Shown piece by piece: positions 48,510 through 57,397 of a stretch of DNA of 64,000 bases (its first letter is position 1; each line of letters begins with the position of its first letter). Position numbers and translations under genes: made by a program. The notes under the pieces are model-generated. The model made no database searches and was not told where the DNA came from. It was given only the letters and a program-made list of their open reading frames with translations. Source of the stretch: Pseudobutyrivibrio sp. OR37 (GTDB lineage: Bacteria; Bacillota; Clostridia; Lachnospirales; Lachnospiraceae); NCBI RefSeq assembly GCF_900113655.1, contig NZ_FOQF01000005.1, positions 1-64,000 of the forward strand, written 5' to 3'.

Positions 48510-51044
48510 GTGAAGAAGAAGTTAAGGAAAGCATTGGCATTATCGGCTGCTTTAGTGTTTACGTTAATGTCATTTGTAGCTTTACCTGTGCTAGAGGTTC
48601 ACGCCGCAGCGGTGACGCCCGAAACAGGAAACATCTATTACATCAAGAACAAGAACAGTGGCCTTTACCTGACTGTTGAAAAGGATTCATCAGCCGATGG
48701 TGCCAATGTAGTGCAGGCTACTGGTACTGGTTCAGAGGGCCAAAGATGGATTCTTGAAAAGAACAGTTCAACTGGCAATTATAGAATTCATCCTGCTACA
48801 GATATGACTGGCGGTATGTCATTAGATGTAGCAAATGGTTCTGCAGAAAACAAAACTAACATTCAAATTTGGAGTAATAATAGCTGCTCAGCTCAGAATT
48901 TTGCAATCAAGCCAGCAGATTCTAACATGGGCTATTTTATTGCATCTGAAGTAACAAATTTCAATTCCGTACTTGATGTTAACAGTGCTAAAACAACAAG
49001 TGGCGCTAATGTACATCAATACGCCAACACAGGCAAGGACAATCAAATCTGGTATTTTGAATCTGCACCCTGGCCATCTAACAATAACTCAAACAATTCA
49101 AGCAACAATTCCTCAAACAACACAACTTTAGCACTAACAACAGGCTACATTGCTGATGGTTGGTACTACATCAAAAACATCAACAGCCAGAAGTATGTAG
49201 AGGTAGCTGACGGCAAGGATGAAAACGGAGCAAATGTACAGCAGTATCAAGGCAACGGTTATCCATGTCAAAGATGGTATGTTACAAATGTGGGAGGAGG
49301 ATATATCACCCTCAAAACAGGTATGTCCAGCGGAAGAATGATGGATGTAACTGCAGGAAAAGCAACAGATGGAACAAACGTAGAACTCTACAATGCAAAC
49401 GGACTGGACCCTCAAAAATTCAAGCCTATTAAAACCGCTGAGGATGGAGTCTTCTGCTTAACAACAAAGTGTTCTGGGGACAAGCAGGCACTTGATGTTT
49501 ACGGATGGTCTACAGAAAACAAAGGAAATATTAATACATGGACCTATAATGGTTTAGCATGTCAGCAGTTTAGATTTGAAGCTATTGCCAATGAAAGCTC
49601 TTCAAGCCAGGGCAACAACAGCGGCAATACAAACGCTAAATCCACTCTTAGCAATGTTTATCCAAATCAGCAGATTAGCTTTGTAAACTGCAGTGATGGA
49701 AAATACCTAAACGATAACGGCACTCATGGTGGAGCAATTACATCCAATGGAACAAGTGGCGCTTCTAACAGATGGATTCTTTCCTTTACAAATAATGGCG
49801 TTTTCAGAATTGTAAACGTAGCAACAGGCTACTGCCTCACTCCTTTTTCTAGCAAGGTATCAGATGGAAATGGTGTAGCTGGAGCTACTGTTTCTTCAGG
49901 CGACAAATCTCAATACTGGAAAATTGTTGCTGTAAAGAATGATGCAAATAACATTGCGTTAAATTACAAGATTGTAAATTACAACAACTCTAATCTCGCA
50001 CTTACTCTTTCAAATGGAAGCTACAAGCTAGCAAACTATAATGGTTCTACTAGCCAGTGCTTCAGAGTAAATTCCTATGGAGTTGAAGGCTTTGCAGGAT
50101 ATTCAAAAGATATGTCCGGTCGCGAAAAGGCTTGTATCACTGGTGGTGTATTTGGACAAACTGTAACTGTTAAGTCATTAAATGATTTGCAGAAATATGC
50201 AACTGGCTCAACACCATACACAATTATCATCGGTGCAAACCTGTCACAGAATGCTCTTACAAAGGTCAATGTAGGAAGCAACAAAACATTCATCGGCTCT
50301 TATGGAGTGCATACACTTAACAATATTCATTTTAGAAACATTCAGGCATCTGGAAATAATATCTACAAGAATATTACGTTTACTCATTCTGTAAACATCA
50401 ATAACAATGATGATATTCAGATGTACATTTCTGATGGAAATAACTTCTGGTTAGACCACTGCTCTTGGCCAGGACATAACATGAATCAGGACACAAGCAT
50501 TCATCATAATGACACAGATAAGTTCCTCTATGTTGGACTTAAGGCAAACTTTGTTTCAGTTAATGATTGCTTCTTCGGTGGACACAAATATGGATTAATT
50601 CTTGGTTATCCAGGTGAAGACGGCCATGGTACATACACAGGCTATCCTTGCATGACCATAAGCAACTGCTACTTCAATCAGACACTTACACGCGCCCCTG
50701 GATTAATGAGATATGGTTACTTCCACTGCTACAACAACTATGTATATGACTTTGACTTAGGCTATACACCTTATACTGACTGCAATATCTATTCTGAGAA
50801 GAACTGCTTCGAGGCAGGCAGCCACAAAGGATGTGTTGTAAATGCAATGGATTACATCGGTAGATTTACCGATAGCGGAAGTATTTTATCTTGGAATATT
50901 TCTAGCGCAAAGATTGCAGGTCCATCAAGCTTTAGACCTGGCAACAATTATGGATACAGTACTCGCGACCCACAATCCGCAAAAAATTGGACTGTAAAAT
51001 ATGCTGGAGCTCAGAATGGTGCTTTGACATATTCTACTAATTAA
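48510..51044 (+). CDS. Secreted pectate lyase (PL1) with three ricin-type lectin domains
   Basis: About 844 residues from GTG 48510, with AAGGAG nine bases upstream; upstream TTG 48477 is an alternative. The signal peptide ends near VHAAA. Three beta-trefoil ricin/CBM13-type domains follow (about 40-190, 208-365, 383-533), each with QxW-like repeats such as GQRWILEK, DNQIWYFE and CQRWYVTN; an Asn/Ser linker separates the first two. The C-terminal PL1 beta-helix has FWLDHCSWPGHN and the TRAPGLMRYGYFHCYNNYVY segment with catalytic-type Arg. It cleaves polygalacturonate by elimination. Confidence 0.9.
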   Translation: MKKKLRKALALSAALVFTLMSFVALPVLEVHAAAVTPETGNIYYIKNKNSGLYLTVEKDSSADGANVVQATGTGSEGQRWILEKNSSTGNYRIHPATDMTGGMSLDVANGSAENKTNIQIWSNNSCSAQNFAIKPADSNMGYFIASEVTNFNSVLDVNSAKTTSGANVHQYANTGKDNQIWYFESAPWPSNNNSNNSSNNSSNNTTLALTTGYIADGWYYIKNINSQKYVEVADGKDENGANVQQYQGNGYPCQRWYVTNVGGGYITLKTGMSSGRMMDVTAGKATDGTNVELYNANGLDPQKFKPIKTAEDGVFCLTTKCSGDKQALDVYGWSTENKGNINTWTYNGLACQQFRFEAIANESSSSQGNNSGNTNAKSTLSNVYPNQQISFVNCSDGKYLNDNGTHGGAITSNGTSGASNRWILSFTNNGVFRIVNVATGYCLTPFSSKVSDGNGVAGATVSSGDKSQYWKIVAVKNDANNIALNYKIVNYNNSNLALTLSNGSYKLANYNGSTSQCFRVNSYGVEGFAGYSKDMSGREKACITGGVFGQTVTVKSLNDLQKYATGSTPYTIIIGANLSQNALTKVNVGSNKTFIGSYGVHTLNNIHFRNIQASGNNIYKNITFTHSVNINNNDDIQMYISDGNNFWLDHCSWPGHNMNQDTSIHHNDTDKFLYVGLKANFVSVNDCFFGGHKYGLILGYPGEDGHGTYTGYPCMTISNCYFNQTLTRAPGLMRYGYFHCYNNYVYDFDLGYTPYTDCNIYSEKNCFEAGSHKGCVVNAMDYIGRFTDSGSILSWNISSAKIAGPSSFRPGNNYGYSTRDPQSAKNWTVKYAGAQNGALTYSTN

Positions 51045-51050
51045 AATACG

Positions 51051-51077
51051 AAAGAGACGCCAGCGGAGCGTCTCTTT
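51051..51077 (+). terminator. Terminator of the pectate lyase gene
   Basis: AAAGAGACGC/GCGTCTCTTT with a seven-base loop, eight bases after the stop codon. Confidence 0.85.
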
Positions 51078-51096
51078 CAAAAGGGAGAATAATGTT

Positions 51097-51162
51097 ATGA
51101 AAAAATTGTATCTCTCTCGAGATGAGTATATATTAACTGATAATTTTGTCAAAATAATGTAA
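51097..51162 (+). CDS. Possible 21-residue ORF or gene relic
   Basis: ATG preceded by AAGGGAG encodes MKKLYLSRDEYILTDNFVKI and a final Met. The MKKLYLSR start recalls PspC-domain proteins, so this may be the 5' end of a deleted gene. It lies right after a terminator, with no continuation in other frames. Confidence 0.25.
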   Translation: MKKLYLSRDEYILTDNFVKIM

Positions 51163-51208
51163 GTTGTGTGAATACTCTGTGAACTGAATGCGACATTGAA
51201 ATAAAAAA

Positions 51209-51233
51209 TGGCTTCCCCACAAGGGGAAGCCAT
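51209..51233 (-). terminator. Terminator of pyruvate kinase gene
   Basis: ATGGCTTCCCC/GGGGAAGCCAT stem followed by TTTTTTAT on the minus strand, 16 bp after the stop. Confidence 0.88.
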
Positions 51234-51248
51234 AATTTATTACTATTA

Positions 51249-52661
51249 CTAAATTGTCTCAACCTTGATTGTATTTGTGTTTCCTACAGAACCATTGATT
51301 GGGCCACCTGTAAGAACTACCATATCACCCTTGTTAAGATCTAACATTTCCTTTGTACGCTCAACTGCACGCTCGAACATAACATCAAGAGCCTTGTACT
51401 TGTCAACAAGAACTGGTGTAACACCCCAGCTAAGAGCAAGTCTTAACCAAACCTTCTTGTCTGTTGTCATAGCGATAACGTCTACTGGGCAACGGAAACG
51501 GCTAACACGCTTTGCTGTGTAACCTGACATTGTACAAGCAACGATTGCCTTTGCGTTAACATCGATAGCCATTGAACATGTAGAGTGACAAACAGCATCT
51601 GGAGTAGAAGCGATTTCCATATCTTCCTTGCGGAAACGTCTCTCGTAGTTGATATCCTTCTCTGTTGTCTCAGCGATTTCTGCCATTGTAGCAACAGCCT
51701 CAACTGGGTACTTACCCTGTGCAGACTCACCTGAAAGCATGATAGCTGATGTTCCATCATATACAGCGTTAGCAACGTCAGAAATTTCAGCACGTGTAGG
51801 ACGTGGATTAGAAATCATAGACTCAAGCATTTCTGTAGCTGTAACAACGCTCTTTCCAAGTGAACGAGCTGTTGAAATAAGCTCCTTCTGAACTGCTGGA
51901 AGGTTAACGAATGGAATTTCAACACCAAGGTCACCACGAGCAACCATGATACCGTTAGCAACTTCAAGGATTTCCTTAACATTGTCAACACCTGGCTGGT
52001 TCTCGATCTTAGCGATAACAACAACATCCTTACCACCGTTCTCATCAAGGAAAGTTCTAAGCTCAATCATATCCTGCTTTGTAGAAACGAATGAAGCAGC
52101 AACGAAATCAATGTCGTTCTCGATACCGAATAAGATATCCTTCTTATCCTGCTCTGAAAGGTATGGGCCTGACATTACCTTGTTAGGGAAGCTCATAGAC
52201 TTCTTGTTTGACATTGTACCGCCTGCAGTACACTTTGTGATAACGTCATGTCCCTTAATATCTGTAACTTCGAAGAATACGATACCGTTACATACTGAAA
52301 GTGTATCACCTACATTAAGATCCTTGTGAAGGTTCTTATGTGTTACAGAAACACGTGTCTGATCACCTTCTACATCGTCTGTTGTGAAAATGAATGTATC
52401 ACCCTCTTTAACAGTAACAGAACCGTCCTTAAATGTCTTAATACGGTACTCAGGTCCCTTTGTATCAAGAAGAATGGCGATTGGAAGGTTAAGCTTCTTA
52501 CGAACTTTCTTAACTAAATCCATCTTCATGCCCTGCTCTTCATGATCACCATGAGAGAAATTCATACGGGCTACGTTCATACCAGCCTTTGCCATCGCTG
52601 TAAGAGTCTCCTCATTCATTGATGCAGGTCCGATTGTACAAATAATCTTTGTCTTTCTCAT
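51249..52661 (-). CDS. pyk: Pyruvate kinase
   Basis: A 470-residue glycolytic enzyme converting phosphoenolpyruvate and ADP to pyruvate and ATP. Landmarks are KIICTIGPAS at the N-terminus, MNFSHGDHEE, DTKGPEYRI, AKIENQPGVDN (active-site KIEN), ARGDLGVEIPF and TATEMLESM. It ends after the allosteric C domain, so it lacks the extra PEP-utiliser domain found in some Firmicutes. Start is ATG 52661 with AAGGAG upstream; the longer frame has no support. It is a housekeeping gene set among polysaccharidase genes. Confidence 0.97.
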   Translation of the reverse strand: MRKTKIICTIGPASMNEETLTAMAKAGMNVARMNFSHGDHEEQGMKMDLVKKVRKKLNLPIAILLDTKGPEYRIKTFKDGSVTVKEGDTFIFTTDDVEGDQTRVSVTHKNLHKDLNVGDTLSVCNGIVFFEVTDIKGHDVITKCTAGGTMSNKKSMSFPNKVMSGPYLSEQDKKDILFGIENDIDFVAASFVSTKQDMIELRTFLDENGGKDVVVIAKIENQPGVDNVKEILEVANGIMVARGDLGVEIPFVNLPAVQKELISTARSLGKSVVTATEMLESMISNPRPTRAEISDVANAVYDGTSAIMLSGESAQGKYPVEAVATMAEIAETTEKDINYERRFRKEDMEIASTPDAVCHSTCSMAIDVNAKAIVACTMSGYTAKRVSRFRCPVDVIAMTTDKKVWLRLALSWGVTPVLVDKYKALDVMFERAVERTKEMLDLNKGDMVVLTGGPINGSVGNTNTIKVETI

Positions 52662-52784
52662 TTCAACACTCCTTCTATATAAACAATAACTACTATAACT
52701 AAAATTTAACCCAAGATATATTAACACTATTTGGATAAATAGTAAACATAAGAAATCATTTTTTAACAAAATATTAACATAAAA

Positions 52785-52814
52785 AAGCCTTGCCAGATTT
52801 CTCTAGCAAGGCTT
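52785..52814 (-). terminator. Terminator of the GH9-GH5 operon, GAAA-capped
   Basis: Minus-strand AAGCCTTGCTAGA/TCTGGCAAGGCTT closed by GAAA, then TTTTATG, a few bases after the GH5 stop. Confidence 0.9.
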
Positions 52815-52818
52815 AATT

Positions 52819-54633
52819 TTAGTTGTAATATGTAGTTACTGTCTCACCATTACTTCCTAATGGAATCTCATGATCAAGACCAACAAACTTACCTGTTTTT
52901 GAATCAGACCAAAGGGTCTTTTTCATCATATTATACTTTGCAGTATCCCATGACATCCAGTCATCCTTGAGGAGGCCGCCGGTGTCACCTGAATTAGGAT
53001 TAATGCACCAGAAGGTATGATTGATGTGGTTTTTAGCAATGAAGTTTGCCATAAGATTGAGGTACTTTTCATTGTCTCCTCCATCCATAAAGCCACCCCA
53101 CTCTCCAATAAGAAGAGGAGCAATTTCCTGATCCTGAAGGTAGAACCAGCTATCATACCAAACATCATCTAATAATGTCTGTTCAGTGAAATCCTTATCG
53201 AACCAAACCTGCTTGTAAACAAGTGGGCCATAGTCATGTGGAGAATAAACTAACTGGCTCTGATGGCTGCCTAAGTCTACTGGATATTTTCCGGCATTTC
53301 TTAGGTTTCCGCCCCACCATCCGCCATAGTATTTAAGCTCATCCTCTGTTGCATTAGGATTCTGTGTACCAGAGTTAAAATCATATCCTGCTCTTGGTGT
53401 TTCTTCTGTACCCTCTACCATAATGAGAAGGTTTGGATTTACATCAAGAATTGCCTTACCACAACGGCTGGCAGCGTAGCGCCAATTGTTTTCATCTGTG
53501 GAATCATCCCACTTAGCTGCTACTGCTTCTGCTTGGGAGAATTTGCCATGTGGTTCATTCTTAAGGTCGCAAGCGACGATTGTATCGTCATCCTTATACT
53601 CATTTACAAGCCATGTCCAGCCTTCAATCCAATCTTCAGTAGTAAAGCCCTTTGGTCCATACCAAACATTGTAATTGTGACCAGAATTGTTGGCATCTGC
53701 ACTATGGCAATCAACCATAATCTTGATACCATTTTCCTTGCAAAGCTTTACGAAGGTGTCAAAGATTTCTCTTGAGCTCATGTCTGAGCCATCAGCTCTC
53801 TTTAACTCAGGATTTGCGTAAGTGTTTACGTTAACCTTTACGTTCTTTCCTGACTTCCACTCTAATAAAAGCTCTGTAGAAACAGGTACTCTTACCAGGT
53901 TGATTCCATGATCTGCCATGCTTTCAACAACGTTCTTCATATTTGCACTCCATAATCCATGGAATACACGCTCTGAACAGTTAAATCCAAACCAGTTCGC
54001 ACCAGTCAGATATACCTCATGACCGTTCTTGTCATAGATTCTTGCTCCATCTGTGTGAAGCCAATCATCACCTACAACTGCTTCAGATGGTTCTGTAGGC
54101 TCTGGCTTGTCAGGAATATCTGGTATTTCTGGCTCGTCAGGCTTGTCTGGAACCTCTGGCTCGCTAGGTTCTGGTTGCTCTGGTTGTGATGGCTGATCAG
54201 GCTCAGTTGGCTCTGGTGTAACAGTCTGGCTCTGTCCGTTTACAGAAATATCAATAGCTGTGCCGACGTGACTAGTGCCCTGAATGCCAAATTCAACTGC
54301 CTGTCCTGGCTCGATTACTGAATTCCACTCCATTGGAGTGATTTCATAGTAACCGTCAACCTCTTTAACATTCACATTCCAGCTTGAATCAATTCCAACG
54401 TCATCTTTATTAATTCTAAGAGTCCACTTATCTTCTCTCTTGTTTGTATCGTTCTTAACTTTTATAAGAACCTGATAACCTGAACCCCAGTTGTTGATGG
54501 TGTAATCTGAAACAAGTCCAGCCTCTGCTGCAAGTGCAACATGATTTGGAATGCTCACTCCACTAAATACAAGTGAAGCAGATAAAACCCCTAAGAATGC
54601 TTTTTTGCAAAAAGCATTTCTTCCTCTACCCAT
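52819..54633 (-). CDS. Secreted GH5 endoglucanase with N-terminal CBM2
   Basis: A 604-residue cellulase: signal peptide to about residue 36; CBM2 cellulose-binding module (40-130; [33 protein letters not shown]); a Pro/Glu/Asp-rich linker (139-185); and a GH5 catalytic barrel (190-590). Acid/base Glu360 in DLKNEPHG and nucleophile Glu511 in LIGEWGG are present. It would cut beta-1,4-glucan internally. The start has GGAGGAG nine bases upstream. It follows the GH9 gene by 35 bp, forming a two-cellulase operon, and its CBM2 is almost a copy of the one ending that gene. Confidence 0.94.
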   Translation of the reverse strand: MGRGRNAFCKKAFLGVLSASLVFSGVSIPNHVALAAEAGLVSDYTINNWGSGYQVLIKVKNDTNKREDKWTLRINKDDVGIDSSWNVNVKEVDGYYEITPMEWNSVIEPGQAVEFGIQGTSHVGTAIDISVNGQSQTVTPEPTEPDQPSQPEQPEPSEPEVPDKPDEPEIPDIPDKPEPTEPSEAVVGDDWLHTDGARIYDKNGHEVYLTGANWFGFNCSERVFHGLWSANMKNVVESMADHGINLVRVPVSTELLLEWKSGKNVKVNVNTYANPELKRADGSDMSSREIFDTFVKLCKENGIKIMVDCHSADANNSGHNYNVWYGPKGFTTEDWIEGWTWLVNEYKDDDTIVACDLKNEPHGKFSQAEAVAAKWDDSTDENNWRYAASRCGKAILDVNPNLLIMVEGTEETPRAGYDFNSGTQNPNATEDELKYYGGWWGGNLRNAGKYPVDLGSHQSQLVYSPHDYGPLVYKQVWFDKDFTEQTLLDDVWYDSWFYLQDQEIAPLLIGEWGGFMDGGDNEKYLNLMANFIAKNHINHTFWCINPNSGDTGGLLKDDWMSWDTAKYNMMKKTLWSDSKTGKFVGLDHEIPLGSNGETVTTYYN

Positions 54634-54668
54634 TTTCTCGTACTCCTCCTCAAAAACCGTCTGTTATG

Positions 54669-57134
54669 TTATTTTCCTATCGCTATAATTTCTACCTTAT
54701 CTCCAATGTGAGAAGATCCCTGAATACCAAAATCAACTGCCTGACCTGGCTCGATTACTGAGTTCCAGCTCATTGGAGTGATGATGTAGTAATCACCGTC
54801 TTCTTCAATATTTACATTCCAGCTTGTGTCGATACCAACATCATTCTTGTTAACCTTTAATGTCCAAGAATTTGTTCTTGTAGCTGTATCGTTCTTTACT
54901 TTGATAAGAACCTGATAACCTGAACCCCAGTTGTTGATTGTGTATGTTGCAGCTAAATCTGCAGCTACTGGAGTAGGATCTACTGGTGTTGGATCCACTG
55001 GTGTTGGGTCTACTGGTGTTGGGTCTACTGGTGTTGGGTCTACTGGCTCTGGCTCAACTGGCTCTGGATCAACTGGCTCTGGATCAACTGGTTCTGGCTC
55101 TACTGGTTCTGGCTCAATTGGCTCTGGCTCTTCTGGCTCTGGAGCTACGATGTTCTCATCACCAAGTACAAGCTTGCTGCCTTCGAATAACTGCATTCCG
55201 CTTGGTGTAGACATCTGTGAGTTGCTTGTTCCGCCAAGACCTGTGATGCATGGGCTCTTAGAGAAATCCCACTTTCCAGGAGCTGTGATTCTTGTCTGAA
55301 GCTCGCACTTGCACTCGCTCTGTCCACCTGGATAAATCTTAGCACCTGCTAAGTTAAGGTCGATGTAGTAGATGCCCTTCTGGTCAGATTCCTTGAACTC
55401 AGAAATCTTTACTGGATGCTGATTGTAAGTCATAGAAACCTTCATGTCTGAAGCTGAATGACCCTGTGCAATAACATCGCTTAAATCAAAGAACATACGA
55501 AGATTTAAGTTGTCTGTAACTCTTGCTGGCCAAGCTGTGTGATTCTCAACAACAGTCTTAAGCTCTACAAAGTTTACAGCATTGTTCTTGTCCTGGCAGT
55601 TAATTCCACCCTTAAGAGTGAACTCTGCGCCATCTGTCTGCTCGATTGCAGAAGGTGTAACAACTGTACCAAATCCGTTTTTCTCATATAGATAAGCACA
55701 TGCGCCTGTGAAGCCTGCATTGTAGTCACAAGCTACTTCGTTTGCCTGATAATCACTTCTAACGTCCTTGTAAGAATCGTTAGCAGAACCTGGACCACCT
55801 ACGATAGCACCTACAAGTGTATGTCTTGAATTTTCTGGTGCAGCATTGAGGTTGTTTGACCAGCAGCCGTGAGCAGCTCTATGATGAGGATTCTTTGGTG
55901 ACTGTGCATTGTATCCAACCATAAAGTTCTGGCCATTGCTACCAAGTACGTAGTTGATTGTTCTTTCAATGTATGAGTTTGCGCCAGCAATATGCTCGCT
56001 ATCAGCCTTCTCCAATCCTAAATAGATTGTGTCGATAAATGCCTGATTACATGCATATCTAACTGAACCCCACTCGCTTAAGAATGAAAGTCCGCCAGGT
56101 GTGATTGTAACTGGGTTTGAACCAGGCTTCTTACCGTTGTAGCAATCAATACTGTTCTCGATTGGTGTGTAATATTTTTCCTTACCTGTAAGCTCTGCTA
56201 AAAGTAAGCAAGCTCCCATGTGTGTGTCATCCCATGACATTGTCCAAGAATATGCCATCTCGTCTCCACCCTGGAATTCTGTTCCAAAGTTGTTTGCATA
56301 TTCTTCTGCTTTTGCAAGATATGTCTTATCTCCTGTTGCTTTGTATAACCAGCAGCCTGCTAATGCCAACTCATCATAAAATCCGCTGTATGATGTGTAG
56401 AAGCCGCTTGCAGCTGTGTAGCCCTTATCGCTCTTTGCTCTATCTGCCATGCCATAAAGTGTTTTAGCATGTGAAAGATATGTAGCGCTTCTTGAAGGAT
56501 CTGTATCCTTAAGAACAAGTGATGCTACTGCAAGAGATGCTGCTGCCTCACCTGTAACACAAGAACCACCATTAGCAGCTGTATCGCCAACTTTGAATGC
56601 TGGTCTATCCATTTTTGTTTCAACTAATTCAGGTGCGCCCCAGAAACCGTGGTCTTTGCCGCCGTCACCTACCTGATAGAAGTATGTGCTTGAATCAGGA
56701 TTACATTTTACAAAATAGTCGTTTGCCCACTTGATATCGTGAAGCATCCATTTTGCCTGACCTGATTTCTGATATGCCTCAGGATTGTTCAAATAAGACC
56801 ATCCTAAAACCATTGATGAGTATGCCATTGGAAGATTGAACTTTACGTTATCTCCGGCATCATACCAACCACCTGTTAAATCTAAGTTAAAATCTGAACC
56901 ATCTTTTAGGCCTGAATCTGCTCTCCAGTTTGTTCTAGAAAGTGTTTCCTCTGAAAGCTTTCCAGATTCCTGTAGCTGATAGAATAATAATGATTTTGCT
57001 AAAGCATCACCATAATTATAATTTCCGGCTGCATCCGCCTTCACTGATGGAAAGCTTACCCCTGTAGCAACCATGAACACTGATAATGAGCAGGCTAAAG
57101 CCTTTTTGCAAAAAGCTTTACTAACTTTATGCAT
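54669..57134 (-). CDS. Secreted GH9 cellulase with CBM3 and C-terminal CBM2
   Basis: An 821-residue cellulase: signal peptide to ~36; GH9 (alpha/alpha)6 barrel (37-487) with catalytic Asp92/Asp95 in GGWYDAGDN, the HHRAAHG signature near 417 and acid Glu466 in [11 protein letters not shown]; a CBM3-type module (495-660), of the kind that makes GH9 enzymes processive; an [10 protein letters not shown] linker (664-725); and CBM2 (730-821, [18 protein letters not shown]). AAGGAGGG precedes the start. It acts on crystalline or amorphous cellulose with the GH5 enzyme encoded downstream. Confidence 0.95.
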   Translation of the reverse strand: MHKVSKAFCKKALACSLSVFMVATGVSFPSVKADAAGNYNYGDALAKSLLFYQLQESGKLSEETLSRTNWRADSGLKDGSDFNLDLTGGWYDAGDNVKFNLPMAYSSMVLGWSYLNNPEAYQKSGQAKWMLHDIKWANDYFVKCNPDSSTYFYQVGDGGKDHGFWGAPELVETKMDRPAFKVGDTAANGGSCVTGEAAASLAVASLVLKDTDPSRSATYLSHAKTLYGMADRAKSDKGYTAASGFYTSYSGFYDELALAGCWLYKATGDKTYLAKAEEYANNFGTEFQGGDEMAYSWTMSWDDTHMGACLLLAELTGKEKYYTPIENSIDCYNGKKPGSNPVTITPGGLSFLSEWGSVRYACNQAFIDTIYLGLEKADSEHIAGANSYIERTINYVLGSNGQNFMVGYNAQSPKNPHHRAAHGCWSNNLNAAPENSRHTLVGAIVGGPGSANDSYKDVRSDYQANEVACDYNAGFTGACAYLYEKNGFGTVVTPSAIEQTDGAEFTLKGGINCQDKNNAVNFVELKTVVENHTAWPARVTDNLNLRMFFDLSDVIAQGHSASDMKVSMTYNQHPVKISEFKESDQKGIYYIDLNLAGAKIYPGGQSECKCELQTRITAPGKWDFSKSPCITGLGGTSNSQMSTPSGMQLFEGSKLVLGDENIVAPEPEEPEPIEPEPVEPEPVDPEPVDPEPVEPEPVDPTPVDPTPVDPTPVDPTPVDPTPVAADLAATYTINNWGSGYQVLIKVKNDTATRTNSWTLKVNKNDVGIDTSWNVNIEEDGDYYIITPMSWNSVIEPGQAVDFGIQGSSHIGDKVEIIAIGK

Positions 57135-57316
57135 AGTAACATACCCTCCTTAATAATTATATATAATGACACCTGCGCGCCTGGCGTCTTTATATCCCCT
57201 CTCCGTTTGTAAAAAAGATATGCATGAGTATAAAAACTCATTTTTATTATGTTGGTCTTTATCTGTCATCTGTATTTAATTGCGTGTATTATCTGTCTAT
57301 TTGATTATTATAATAA

Positions 57317-57330
57317 CTTAAACGTTTTAG
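57317..57330 (-). promoter_or_regulatory. LacI-family-type palindrome upstream of the GH9 gene
   Basis: CTAAAACGTTTAAG, centred on AAACGTTT, with TTATTATAAT just downstream on the minus strand. It resembles the site before the CBM-only gene but fits the cre consensus less well. Confidence 0.4.
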
Positions 57331-57351
57331 TTTGTAAATATTCTGATTAAA

Positions 57352-57384
57352 AAAAACCAGGGAATTTTTTTCCCTGGTTTAAAA
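57352..57384 (-). terminator. Terminator of the LamG surface-protein gene
   Basis: AAACCAGGGAA/TTCCCTGGTTT stem with an A-rich loop and an eight-T tract on the minus strand. Confidence 0.9.
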
Positions 57385-57397
57385 ACTCAAATTAGTT

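Noticed and set aside
48250-48540. Minus-strand 96-codon frame upstream of the pectate lyase
   Set aside because: Overlaps the divergent promoter region and the lyase start; composition is that of AT-rich spacer and no domain is recognised.
51209-51233. GGCTTCCCC hairpin considered as another CCCTCATC repeat copy
   Set aside because: Only the GC-rich hairpin half is similar; the CCCTCATC end and the first hairpin are missing, so it is kept as an ordinary terminator.
54931-55299. Plus-strand frame coding a Gly/Ser/Thr repeat protein
   Set aside because: It is the complement of the DPTPV/EPEPV linker repeat in the GH9 gene; the repeat keeps all frames open.
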